This document shows, one piece after another, positions 43,154 to 51,293 of a DNA stretch of 64,000 nucleotides. Where the stretch lies: the NCBI GenBank assembly GCA_026391455.1, contig JAPLEH010000008.1, forward strand, positions 1-64,000, written 5' to 3'. The DNA comes from Bacteroidota bacterium. GTDB taxonomy: Bacteria > Bacteroidota > Bacteroidia > Chitinophagales > Chitinophagaceae. The notes under the pieces are model-generated. The model was not told where the DNA came from. It ran no database searches and saw nothing but the letters and a program-made list of their open reading frames with translations. The position numbers and the translations under genes were made by a program. How positions within the stretch are numbered: the first letter of the stretch is position 1; each line of letters starts with the position of its first letter.

Positions 43154-44449
43154 TTATAATTCAACCGGTTTCAACATCAGGCGCTCCCAGCCGGCATATT
43201 TATTTTTGAGCAGTTGTACTTTTTTAGGGTAAATCGTAAGCAGGTTGTTTTTTTCACCCGGGTCTGCATTGAGGTCAAAGAGAAATTCGCCTTCTTCTGT
43301 CATGATCCATTTCCACTTGCCGTGGCGTATGGCTTTTTGATGAAACTCCTGGGAGAGTCTCCAGTAAAATGTACGGGGCTTTATTTTTTTGATATTGCTT
43401 AAATACGGAAGCAGATTGATTCCATCCAGCGGAAATGCAGGATCTGCTTTTGCATGGGCGGCTGCCAGGATGGTGGCGGTCCAATCCATAGTAATGGCGG
43501 GCTGCAAACTCACACTACCTGCATGCAGTTGACCGGCCCATCGTACAATAGCCGGTTCACGGATACCCCCATCACATACGGTTTCTTTTTTCCCGCGGTA
43601 TATGCCCATGTCCGAAAATTCCTCTCCCCCATTATCACTGGTAAATATGATGAGGGTATTTTTCGAAAGACCATTGCTATCCACGGCCGCGATGATCCGG
43701 CCCACTGCTTCATCCAGGCTTTTTACCATGGCAGCAAACCGGGAAGGGGTGCCGCCCTTATGCCAGTTGAGGGTATCCGGATAAGCCGGATCATTCGGTC
43801 CTTGCCAGGGCCAGTGTGGTGCATTGAATTGTACACTCAGGAAGAATGGGCGCTGGTGCGTCTGCCGGATCAGGCTCACTACTTTGTCGGCCCATATATC
43901 CGTGAGATAACCATTACGTATAACCGGGGTTTCATTTTCATAGAGGTCGGGTATTCCTTTGGGATTTTTGTGCGATACATAATCGATGCCTCCGGCATTG
44001 AAGCCAAAAAAATAATCAAATCCATTTTTATTCGGACTGTATTTGGGGTCATAGCCAAGATGCCATTTACCTACCAGGTATGTTTCATATCCCGCTTTCC
44101 GCAACAACGTCGGAAGCGAAGTGTAGTCAGGGGTGAGCCCCACGATACTGTCTTTATGCCCCCAGCGCAATGGTTCCATTAACCCAACCGGTGTACGGGC
44201 GGGGTAACGACCGGTCATGAACGAAGTACGGGTGGGTGTACAAAGCGGTGCTCCGGCATAGGCATTCATCAGTTTCACCCCTTGCTCTGCCAAGTGGTCG
44301 AGGTGCGGTGTGCTGTACTCTTTCCGGCCATAACAACTGAGGTCTGCATAACCGAGATCGTCGGCCATGATGTAGATGATGTTGGGTTTTTGCTGGGCAG
44401 CGAGAAAATAAGAAAGCAACAAAAGATGCAGCATGAATAGAAATTTCAT
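43154..44449 (-). CDS. Type I (FGly) sulfatase
   Basis: Protein of 431 residues with a signal peptide (first 18 residues). Metal site DDLGYADLSC at residues 28-37. The FGly motif CTPTRTSFMTGR contains the Cys that a maturase converts to formylglycine. NAPHWPWQGP and FTSDNGGEEF supply further site residues. Such sulfatases remove sulfate from glycans or other esters in the periplasm or outside. The maturase is not in the window. Confidence 0.93.
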   Translation of the reverse strand: MKFLFMLHLLLLSYFLAAQQKPNIIYIMADDLGYADLSCYGRKEYSTPHLDHLAEQGVKLMNAYAGAPLCTPTRTSFMTGRYPARTPVGLMEPLRWGHKDSIVGLTPDYTSLPTLLRKAGYETYLVGKWHLGYDPKYSPNKNGFDYFFGFNAGGIDYVSHKNPKGIPDLYENETPVIRNGYLTDIWADKVVSLIRQTHQRPFFLSVQFNAPHWPWQGPNDPAYPDTLNWHKGGTPSRFAAMVKSLDEAVGRIIAAVDSNGLSKNTLIIFTSDNGGEEFSDMGIYRGKKETVCDGGIREPAIVRWAGQLHAGSVSLQPAITMDWTATILAAAHAKADPAFPLDGINLLPYLSNIKKIKPRTFYWRLSQEFHQKAIRHGKWKWIMTEEGEFLFDLNADPGEKNNLLTIYPKKVQLLKNKYAGWERLMLKPVEL

Positions 44450-44731
44450 ATCCTGAATTTAATGCCGGCATGTTTATACACATGCAAGTTTAGTGGTAAC
44501 GAATATCGGCAATTAAGAGCATACACTTAAAACGAAAAATTAGTTGTGTATTCGGGCTGCAAAATAGAATGATATGCAGCAAAAAAATTAAATTACAAGA
44601 CAATCATTAAACATCAATAAACCTTAACATCCATTCAAAAAAACCTTCCGGACAATCCAGCATTTTTATTTACAGGCCCGTCCACTCCATTTTAACAAAG
44701 AGGTATTTATTCATTTTTTAAATCAAAAAAC

Positions 44732-44971
44732 ATGAAGACATTACAATCAATGGAGCTTTCAAAAAAAGAAATGAAAGAAGTAAAAGGGGCCTATTGGCAA
44801 CTCGGTTCTGTAAATACAAAAGCATGGGGTGATGGCACCAATGGAGCTGACACCTATCTTGACGGCATGTATGCAGGACACGACAACCCATCCGGAACAC
44901 TTGGTGGAGACAGTTGGAGATTTTTTGGTACTTCTGTGCCACAACAGCCCCCCGTGATACGAATAATGTAA
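44732..44971 (+). CDS. RiPP precursor peptide 1
   Basis: Precursor of 79 residues. Leader SMELSKKEMKEVKGA is shared with the other four, and cleavage after Ala20 would give a core of 59 residues. The core differs most from the rest: it has KAWGDGTNGADTYLDG, MYAGHDNPSGTLGGDSW and a proline-rich end (PQQPPVIRIM). It keeps the same Asp/Ser/Thr positions as the paralogs. Intergenic spacing to the next precursor is 68 bases, longer than between 2, 3 and 4. Confidence 0.85.
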   Translation: MKTLQSMELSKKEMKEVKGAYWQLGSVNTKAWGDGTNGADTYLDGMYAGHDNPSGTLGGDSWRFFGTSVPQQPPVIRIM

Positions 44972-45039
44972 CATACCTGCATTCATAACAGCAGGGGAAA
45001 ATTATTCATTTTATTTAATCACCCATAAAATAGTAAAAC

Positions 45040-45282
45040 ATGAAATCATTACAATCAATGCAGCTTTCAAAAAAAGAAATGAAAGAAGTAAAAGGAGCCC
45101 GATGGGTAGTTGGGGCTAATACGGAAGCCTGGGGCGACGGAAGTAATGGAGCCACGACACTTTTGGATGGCGTGCCCTGGACTCATGACAATTCTTCCGG
45201 CAGCCTTTTTGGCGACAGTTGGGCTTATTACAGAACGGCTGTGGTAACAGAGCCGGGTACATTGAAGATCAGCAAAAAATAA
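45040..45282 (+). CDS. RiPP precursor peptide 2
   Basis: Precursor of 80 residues. Leader as in the others to Ala20. Core has NTEAWGDGSNGATTLLDG, then PWTHDNSSGSLFGDSW and AYYRTAV, ending KISKK. It is nearly identical to precursor 3 (six or so differences in the core), the two forming a recent duplication with a 282-base unit that includes the 39-base spacer. Confidence 0.85.
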   Translation: MKSLQSMQLSKKEMKEVKGARWVVGANTEAWGDGSNGATTLLDGVPWTHDNSSGSLFGDSWAYYRTAVVTEPGTLKISKK

Positions 45283-45321
45283 CATCACACAACCATTTTC
45301 CCATACATAAAAACAACAACT

Positions 45322-45564
45322 ATGCAGACCCTCCAATCAATGCAACTCTCCAAAAAAGAAATGAAAGAAGTAAAAGGTGCCCGCTGGGTAGTAGGATCCA
45401 ACACGGAAGCCTGGGGTGACGGAAGTAATGGAGCTACGACACTCCTCGATGGTGATCCTATAGGGCACGACAACTCATCCGGCAGCCTTTTTGGTGACAG
45501 TTGGGCTTATTACAGAACCGCGGTGATATCTGAACCCGGCACACTGAAGATCAGCAAGAAATAA
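45322..45564 (+). CDS. RiPP precursor peptide 3
   Basis: Precursor of 80 residues. Core with NTEAWGDGSNGATTLLDG, DPIGHDNSSGSLFGDSW and AYYRTAVISEPGTLKISKK-type end. Differences from precursor 2 cluster in the segment between LDG and HD (PWT versus PIG) and just after the leader. Spacers on both sides are almost identical (CACACAACCATTTT motif). Confidence 0.85.
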   Translation: MQTLQSMQLSKKEMKEVKGARWVVGSNTEAWGDGSNGATTLLDGDPIGHDNSSGSLFGDSWAYYRTAVISEPGTLKISKK

Positions 45565-45603
45565 CTTCACACAACCATTTTTCCATACATAAAAACAACA
45601 ACT

Positions 45604-45849
45604 ATGCAGACCCTCCAATCTATGCAACTCTCCAAAAAAGAAATGAAAGAAGTAAAAGGTGCCCGCTGGATCGTTGGCGATAATACCTCCGCGTATGGCG
45701 ACGGAAGCAATGGCGCTACCACCTACCTGGATGGCATGAACATCGGGCATGACGCTTCATCCGGAAGTCTTGCCGGCGACAGTTGGGCCTATTTCAGAAC
45801 AGCCGTAGAACCTCAGGCTGGTGTTTTGAAACTCACATCCCGTAAATAA
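45604..45849 (+). CDS. RiPP precursor peptide 4
   Basis: Precursor of 81 residues. Core has NTSAYGDGSNGATTYLDG (Tyr in place of Trp), MNIGHDASSGSLAGDSW, AYFRTAV and a divergent C-terminus (EPQAGVLKLTSRK). It shares the 5' spacer and first codons with precursor 3. The Trp-to-Tyr change shows that this aromatic site tolerates substitution while all Asp, Ser and Thr ring candidates are kept. Confidence 0.85.
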   Translation: MQTLQSMQLSKKEMKEVKGARWIVGDNTSAYGDGSNGATTYLDGMNIGHDASSGSLAGDSWAYFRTAVEPQAGVLKLTSRK

Positions 45850-45928
45850 ACATTGTAACCGGTCATTTAAATATTGACCCGGTAAGTATTGATTTCAACC
45901 CCTTTTTGTAAAACAAAAAATCATCAAC

Positions 45929-46171
45929 ATGGAATCATTATCATCAATGCAACTCTCGAAAAAAGAAATGAAAGAAGTAAAAGGTGCTTACTGGATTACA
46001 GGAGCTAATACTGCGGCCTGGGGCGATGGCAGCAACGGCTCGTCTACCTACCTCGATGGCATGCCGATCGGCCAGGACGGATCTTCCGGAACGCTGGAAG
46101 GTGATAGCTGGAGATACTATGCCACACTGAGTGTACCCCAACAGGGCGTTTTGAAAGTGTCCAGGAAATAA
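45929..46171 (+). CDS. RiPP precursor peptide 5
   Basis: Precursor of 80 residues. Leader begins MESLSSMQ but then keeps LSKKEMKEVKGA. Core has NTAAWGDGSNGSSTYLDG, MPIGQDGSSGTLEGDSW (Gln in place of the His before Asp) and a PQQGVLKVSRK end. The longer 79-base spacer before it and a terminator-like hairpin 20 bases after it set it at the end of the precursor group. Confidence 0.85.
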   Translation: MESLSSMQLSKKEMKEVKGAYWITGANTAAWGDGSNGSSTYLDGMPIGQDGSSGTLEGDSWRYYATLSVPQQGVLKVSRK

Positions 46172-46190
46172 CCCCGGGAATTTCTGTAAA

Positions 46191-46227
46191 AAAAAGAGAT
46201 TGCTATCTACATGCAATCTCTTTTTTT
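46191..46227 (+). terminator. Terminator-like hairpin between precursors and maturase genes
   Basis: AGAGATTGC and GCAATCTCT pair perfectly (extendable through A/T pairs) with a TATCTACAT loop, followed by TTTTTTTC. It lies between the last precursor and the ATP-grasp gene 38 bases further on. Partial read-through would make precursor mRNA more abundant than enzyme mRNA. Confidence 0.8.
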
Positions 46228-46264
46228 CACACCTAACATTTAGTCCTGACTAAACACATCATTT

Positions 46265-47236
46265 ATGGTTCTCATTAACAGCATTGGAGGAGACGTAAGT
46301 ACGACCGATATTATGCGGTGGCTCCGCCATTTTGGTATGCCCGCTCTGCGCCTCAGTGAGAAAGATCAAATTACAAATGTACTGTTGGGAGAAAACAACA
46401 GCTTTGAGATTACGATCAATAACAATATCAGCGTCCGGTCGGATGCTTTACGGAGTTATTGGTACAGAAGAGGGCAGCTCAATATTGCAGTAATCGGCAA
46501 AGCCGGAAAAAAAATAAATTCAGTGCTTCAACAGGAAACTGATCATTACCTGAGAAATGATCATGCCATTCTGCTTACATTTATTTACAATGAGCTGGCC
46601 AAAAAAAAACATATTGGAAGTTTTGACCGATGCACTTTTGTAAACAAGCTGGTCAATCTTTCGAAGGCAGAATCGGCAGGACTACTCACTCCGCGTACAA
46701 TCGTTACAGGATCCCGGAAAGAGTTACTTCAATTCATTTCGGAGTGCAAACAGGTAATTACCAAGCCCGTAGCCGAAAGCTTTTATTATCATAGCGGGAA
46801 TTACTGGTTGCCTTCGTATACAAAAACAATTACCGCTGCTGCTGCACGCAGATTGCCCTCCGCGTTCGGCCATTCACTTTTTCAGCAACGAATTGAAAAA
46901 AAAATAGAGATCCGTTCATTTTATCTGAATGGCCAATTCAGCAGCATGGCCATCTTTTCTCAAAATGACAGCAAAACAACAGACGACTTCAGGGATTATA
47001 ATTATGAAAAACCCAACCGCGTGGTTCCCTATCAGTTGCCCCGGATGATCGAAGAAAAACTTGATTTAGTGATGAGAGACCTCGCCTATGAATCGGGTTC
47101 GATTGACATTTTACTCGACCCGTCCGGGCAATACTATTTTCTTGAAATTAACCCGGTGGGACAATTTGGCTTTTTATCTCTGCAGTGTAACCATAAAATT
47201 GAAAAAAAAATCGCCCAATATTTAGCCGATGAGTGA
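46265..47236 (+). CDS. ATP-grasp peptide maturase (grasp-with-spasm type)
   Basis: Protein of 323 residues, the length of graspetide ligases. The ATP-binding site is marked by KQVITKPVAESFYY and the C-terminal EINPVGQFGFLS, where the Glu and Asn bind magnesium. SIGGDVSTTDIM at the N-terminus matches the precursor-recognising region of this class. It would activate Asp/Glu side chains as acyl phosphates and join them to Ser/Thr or Lys. The stop overlaps the start of the next gene (ATGAGTGA). Confidence 0.88.
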   Translation: MVLINSIGGDVSTTDIMRWLRHFGMPALRLSEKDQITNVLLGENNSFEITINNNISVRSDALRSYWYRRGQLNIAVIGKAGKKINSVLQQETDHYLRNDHAILLTFIYNELAKKKHIGSFDRCTFVNKLVNLSKAESAGLLTPRTIVTGSRKELLQFISECKQVITKPVAESFYYHSGNYWLPSYTKTITAAAARRLPSAFGHSLFQQRIEKKIEIRSFYLNGQFSSMAIFSQNDSKTTDDFRDYNYEKPNRVVPYQLPRMIEEKLDLVMRDLAYESGSIDILLDPSGQYYFLEINPVGQFGFLSLQCNHKIEKKIAQYLADE

Positions 47237-47441
47237 GCAAAAAATGGCCAAAGAACTGGCCGCCTTACAAAAAAACAACCCTTTTCTGCCGGCCATGTTT
47301 CATTTTATGAAACCCCGGCGGCGTGAATATTACCTGCGCAGTCATAAAAAAGCCAGGATGATCAACATAGATCAGTATGGCACCAAAGAATTCATTGTAA
47401 AACCATTCTATAAAAAAATATCCAGAATATACCATGGTTGA
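47229..47441 (+). CDS. Small conserved-looking protein between the two maturases
   Basis: Protein of 70 residues, very basic and aromatic (FHFMKPRRREYYLRSHKKARM), without a signal peptide or membrane helix. It overlaps the ATP-grasp gene by eight bases at its start and the SPASM gene by eight at its end, so it is translated as part of the unit. I do not recognise it. A role as an adaptor for the leader or maturases is possible; it might equally be a non-essential spacer ORF, but the double overlap argues for a real gene. Confidence 0.65.
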   Translation: MSEQKMAKELAALQKNNPFLPAMFHFMKPRRREYYLRSHKKARMINIDQYGTKEFIVKPFYKKISRIYHG

Positions 47442-48465
47442 ATATGATAAATATATCATACTGTTTGCCAATTGTATTCTTTGCAAAGGCGCCAGCCGGA
47501 CGATGTTGTATGATCCGCAACGCAACGACTACGAATTACTCCCAAACGAACTATATGACGTGCTGACAACCTCCGGAAGAGAACGCACCGCAGGTGAAAT
47601 TGCGGCCCATTTCAATGAGGAAGACCGGCATCATTTTGATGAATACCTGCATTTCCTTCATAAAAAAGAATATATTTTTTTCTGTACCCGGGAAGAGTTA
47701 GACTGCTTTCCGCAAATTGATGATGAATGGGAATGGCCGGCTCTGATCACCAATGCGATCATTGATGTACGAAAAAACAGCAAGCATAATTTAAAAAAAA
47801 TATTCGGGGAGCTGGATGAACTGGGCTGCGAACACTTGCAAATAAGATGTTACGATCCATTACCTCTCTTTTTTTTCCAAAAAAACCTGGCATATCTATA
47901 TGGCACGATCATCAATAATGTGGAGTTGCTGGTATGTTACAACCCAAAAGAGGCTGACAACGTTACCTTCTATAGTCCTTTATTGAATTATGGAAGTATC
48001 AGTTCATTGGTTGTACACAGTGCTCCTGTTGAAAAGCGTATTGCACAAAAGACAGACCAACAATTTATCTCAGTAAAAGAAGAGATCACCGGGGAACATC
48101 ATTGCGGCCTCATCGGAGAGAAGTATTTTTCACTTACCCTGCCACATATACTGGAATCTAAAACCCGGAATACCTGCCTGCATAAAAAAATATCGGTAGA
48201 TGCAGAAGGTCATATCAGGAATTGTCCGAGCCTTCCCCAATCATATGGCCATGTGCGTACCGATAGCCTGGTGGAAGTGGTTAAAGAGGGAAAAATAAAA
48301 GAACTATGGGACCTGCATAAAGGGCAGGTGGAAGTATGCAGAGACTGTGAATTCCGGATGATCTGCACCGATTGCAGGGCTTACCGCAGTGCTGAAAACA
48401 TTTATTCCAAACCTGGCAAATGCAATTACGATCCTTATACGAATACCTGGGGCAACCAGAGCTGA
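47434..48465 (+). CDS. SPASM-domain peptide maturase (no radical-SAM triad)
   Basis: Protein of 343 residues. The N-terminal part shows LFANCILCKGASRTMLYD with CxxC but no CxxxCxxC radical-SAM motif. The C-terminal SPASM region has NTCLHKKISVDAEGHIRNCPS, then CRDCEFRMICTDCRAY and a last Cys in KCNYDPY, enough for two iron-sulfur clusters. In grasp-with-spasm loci this protein accompanies the ATP-grasp enzyme and may bind precursor or hold the clusters. It could act as a partner rather than a catalyst; the sequence cannot decide. Confidence 0.85.
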   Translation: MVEYDKYIILFANCILCKGASRTMLYDPQRNDYELLPNELYDVLTTSGRERTAGEIAAHFNEEDRHHFDEYLHFLHKKEYIFFCTREELDCFPQIDDEWEWPALITNAIIDVRKNSKHNLKKIFGELDELGCEHLQIRCYDPLPLFFFQKNLAYLYGTIINNVELLVCYNPKEADNVTFYSPLLNYGSISSLVVHSAPVEKRIAQKTDQQFISVKEEITGEHHCGLIGEKYFSLTLPHILESKTRNTCLHKKISVDAEGHIRNCPSLPQSYGHVRTDSLVEVVKEGKIKELWDLHKGQVEVCRDCEFRMICTDCRAYRSAENIYSKPGKCNYDPYTNTWGNQS

Positions 48466-48480
48466 TAACCGTAATCGACT

Positions 48481-50709
48481 ATGGCTAAATCGAAATTTTC
48501 ATTTTATCATCAGACAGCATTTACTGACTGCGGCCCCGCCTGTCTGAAAATGATTGCCCTTTATTATGGTAAACAGATCCGGATAGAGACTCTCCGGCAT
48601 TTGAGCGGTATTGCAAAGGATGGTGTGAGCCTGCTGGGAATAGCAGAAGCCGCCGAACAAACCGGCTTTGAAGCCTCAGGTGTACGCCTGACCTATGAGC
48701 AGCTTTTCTCTCTTGGAAATTTTCCCTGCATTGCCCATTGGGAGCAAAATCATTTCGTCGTTATTGTGAATAAAGCCGGTTCCACCATTTTAGTTGCAGA
48801 CCCGGGCAAAGGAATGTTAGAACTCAGCGAGAAAGAATTTCTGAGCAAATGGCTGGCTGAAGACAGTACTGCGGAATCAGGTAAAGGGATTGTGCTGCTG
48901 CTGAAGCCAGGCAAAGCGTTCTTTGAAAGGCCGGATGAAAAAGATACCCAAACCGGGTGGGGAGTTTTGTTGCGTTATCTTGTCAATTACCGCAAATACA
49001 TTATACAGGTTATTCTCGGGTTACTAATTGCCAGCCTGCTTCAATTGGTGATTCCGTTGTTAACAAAACTGATAGTGGATAAAGGAATCGGGGGTAAAAA
49101 CCTGTCCTTGATCTATCTCGTAGTGATCGCTCAATTTGCGCTCATGCTTAGCAGAACGGGCGTTGAATTTTTGCGAAGCAGAATACTCTTATTTATCAGT
49201 ACCCGGATCAGCCTTACCATATTGTCTGATTTCTGGACAAAAATGCTTCGGCTACCCCTATCATTTTACGACACTAAAATGAGCGGAGATGTAATGCAGC
49301 GTGTGGGAGATCAAAAGCGGATTGAAAATTTCCTTACCGGCAGTACTCTGAATATTTTATTCTCCCTGTTTACACTGGCTATGTTCTCAGTTTTGTTTCT
49401 GCTGTACAACTGGCGAATCTACCTCATATTTATGGGTGCCACCGTACTCTATTTTTTCTGGATCCGTTATTTTTTACGCAGCCGAAGAAAGATTGATTTC
49501 GAGCAATTTGATACCGGGGCCAGGGAGAATACAGCCACTATCGAGCTGATTCAGGGCATGCAGGACATAAAATTATATAATGCCGAAAACTATTTCCGTT
49601 GGAAGTGGGAAGAAATACAGGTTAGTTCGTTTCGGCTCACATACAAAAGCCTATCTCTCAGCCAGCGACAGGAAGCCGGTGCGCTGCTTATTAATGAAGG
49701 AAAGAACATTATCATCACGCTGCTGGCGGCCACTGCTGTGGTAAATAATGAAATGTCACTGGGAGCCATGGTAGCCATGCAGTATATTCTGGGACAAGTA
49801 TCTTCGCCGGTTGATCAACTCGTTGCATTCTCGCAGCATGCTCAGGATGCGGGCATCAGTTTGGAACGATTTTCTGAGATCAATGCACAGGCCGATGAAG
49901 AACACCCAGATGCGGTATATGAAAATGATTTGTCTGGCGGACGTTCCATTCATATCCGCAATCTTTATTTTAAATATCCCGGAGCGGGTAATGACTATGT
50001 TTTAAAGAACTTTTCACTCGAAATTCCTGAAAACAAAATCACTGCAATCGTGGGTATGAGCGGCAACGGCAAAACGACATTGCTTAAGCTCCTGTTGCGG
50101 TTTTATCAGCAATATGAAGGCAGTATCACCGTGGGCAACGGTAATATCCCTTTTGAAAAAATAGCACCTTCTTTCTGGAGAAGCCATTGCGGCAGTGTAC
50201 TGCAGGATAGTTATATTTTCAATGAAAGTATCAGAAAAAATATAGCAGTAGGTGAAACGGAAGCAGATGAAGAAAAATTACTGCAGGCCTGCAAAGTTGC
50301 CAATATAGCTGATTATATTCTTTCGCTTCCTCAACAATTCGATACAAAGATAGGTCCGGAAGGGTCCGGCATCAGCGGTGGGCAGAAACAGCGGATACTC
50401 ATTGCCAGGGCCGTATACCGTTCACCTGCATTCATTTTTTTTGACGAAGCCACGAACTCACTAGACGCCAATAATGAGAACCTTATTCTGAAACATCTGC
50501 AATCCTTCTTCCGGGACAGAACTGTTGTTATCGTTGCCCACCGGATGAGCACCATTAAGCATGCAGATAAAATAGTGGTGATTGAAAATGGTGAAGTGGC
50601 CGAAGAAGGCACGCATAGCGAACTGCTTGATTTACATAGCAAATACTACCAGCTTATTAAAAATCAAATGAATGACGATAATATTTATAAAAGTGAACTG
50701 AACATTTGA
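48481..50709 (+). CDS. Peptidase-containing ABC transporter (C39 protease plus exporter)
   Basis: Protein of 742 residues. The C39 domain at residues 1-130 has FTDCGPACLKM with Cys17 as nucleophile (Gln11 upstream), IAHWEQNHFVVI with the catalytic His and VADPGKG with the Asp. Six membrane helices span roughly 170-430. The ATPase has GMSGNGKTTLLKL, ISGGQKQRILIARA and FIFFDEATNSLD. It would cut the leader after the Gly19-Ala20 site of the precursors and export the modified core. Confidence 0.95.
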   Translation: MAKSKFSFYHQTAFTDCGPACLKMIALYYGKQIRIETLRHLSGIAKDGVSLLGIAEAAEQTGFEASGVRLTYEQLFSLGNFPCIAHWEQNHFVVIVNKAGSTILVADPGKGMLELSEKEFLSKWLAEDSTAESGKGIVLLLKPGKAFFERPDEKDTQTGWGVLLRYLVNYRKYIIQVILGLLIASLLQLVIPLLTKLIVDKGIGGKNLSLIYLVVIAQFALMLSRTGVEFLRSRILLFISTRISLTILSDFWTKMLRLPLSFYDTKMSGDVMQRVGDQKRIENFLTGSTLNILFSLFTLAMFSVLFLLYNWRIYLIFMGATVLYFFWIRYFLRSRRKIDFEQFDTGARENTATIELIQGMQDIKLYNAENYFRWKWEEIQVSSFRLTYKSLSLSQRQEAGALLINEGKNIIITLLAATAVVNNEMSLGAMVAMQYILGQVSSPVDQLVAFSQHAQDAGISLERFSEINAQADEEHPDAVYENDLSGGRSIHIRNLYFKYPGAGNDYVLKNFSLEIPENKITAIVGMSGNGKTTLLKLLLRFYQQYEGSITVGNGNIPFEKIAPSFWRSHCGSVLQDSYIFNESIRKNIAVGETEADEEKLLQACKVANIADYILSLPQQFDTKIGPEGSGISGGQKQRILIARAVYRSPAFIFFDEATNSLDANNENLILKHLQSFFRDRTVVIVAHRMSTIKHADKIVVIENGEVAEEGTHSELLDLHSKYYQLIKNQMNDDNIYKSELNI

Positions 50710-51233
50710 TGATGAATATCAACATACATAACAATGACATTCCGGATAAGGTGAAAGATGAAAGAAGCAGCGTGCTTCATTCGTATATTTCAGAAAACCA
50801 GCCTTTTTATATCCGCTGGGGGATGTTTGCGGTGGCCGGCCTGATCATCATTATCATCGTTACCTCCCTGTTGATACGGGTACGTGCTGAAACTTTGTTG
50901 AATGGCCGTCTTACCATACTTACACCACCGGCCAACCCATTGCAGCCAGAAGCGGAAATAATCATAGCCGGTAAGCAACCTGCTTTATGTGCGTTAAAAC
51001 CTGGTGAAAAAATCAGGCTTAGTATACCCGTCAAACCGGAGGGTGACCGTTTACATTTGAATAGTCGTGTTCAACAAAATTATTGCGGTGAAATCAACAG
51101 GCTGAAACTTGCCCTCGACACCGGCGGGCTGGCTACCTTTTTAAAGGAGTGGGATAAAAAACCCGGTGAACCTGTGCAGATACAATTCAAAAGTGGCCGG
51201 GTGTCTCTTTTTTCTTACCTGTACAGAATGTAG
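50709..51233 (+). CDS. Short HlyD-like membrane protein
   Basis: Protein of 174 residues, starting at the ATGATG that overlaps the exporter stop (TGATG). One membrane helix spans residues 35-58. The periplasmic part has a few beta-strand motifs (PGEKIRLSIPV) as in HlyD family adaptors, but the long coiled-coil hairpin of about 200 residues is absent. Either a minimised adaptor or a new accessory. Position after the exporter supports export function. The next gene, 60 bases away, is probably outside the locus. Confidence 0.7.
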   Translation: MMNINIHNNDIPDKVKDERSSVLHSYISENQPFYIRWGMFAVAGLIIIIIVTSLLIRVRAETLLNGRLTILTPPANPLQPEAEIIIAGKQPALCALKPGEKIRLSIPVKPEGDRLHLNSRVQQNYCGEINRLKLALDTGGLATFLKEWDKKPGEPVQIQFKSGRVSLFSYLYRM

Positions 51234-51293
51234 GGTTAGGCGGGGCTTCCGTATCTTTATTGCCTGATCTGTCAATCATCAGTAAAAAATTTT

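Larger units (their letters stand above)
44732..51233 (+). other. Grasp-with-spasm type RiPP biosynthetic locus
   Basis: Ten genes on one strand: five precursors, ATP-grasp ligase, a 70-residue unknown, SPASM maturase, C39 exporter and short HlyD-like protein. Short gaps and overlaps (ATP-grasp/70-residue protein 8 bases, that protein/SPASM 8 bases, exporter/HlyD one base) mark one operon. ATP-grasp maturases of graspetides form ester or amide macrocycles between acidic and hydroxyl or amine side chains. The pairing with a separate SPASM protein defines the grasp-with-spasm class. The core sequences here do not match any product I know. A 282-bp region without a gene upstream (44450-44731) should contain the promoter, but none is obvious by eye. 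Confidence 0.85.

Noticed and set aside
47434-48465. Radical-SAM enzyme
   Set aside because: No CxxxCxxC motif is present in the N-terminal part; only the SPASM-type cysteines are seen.
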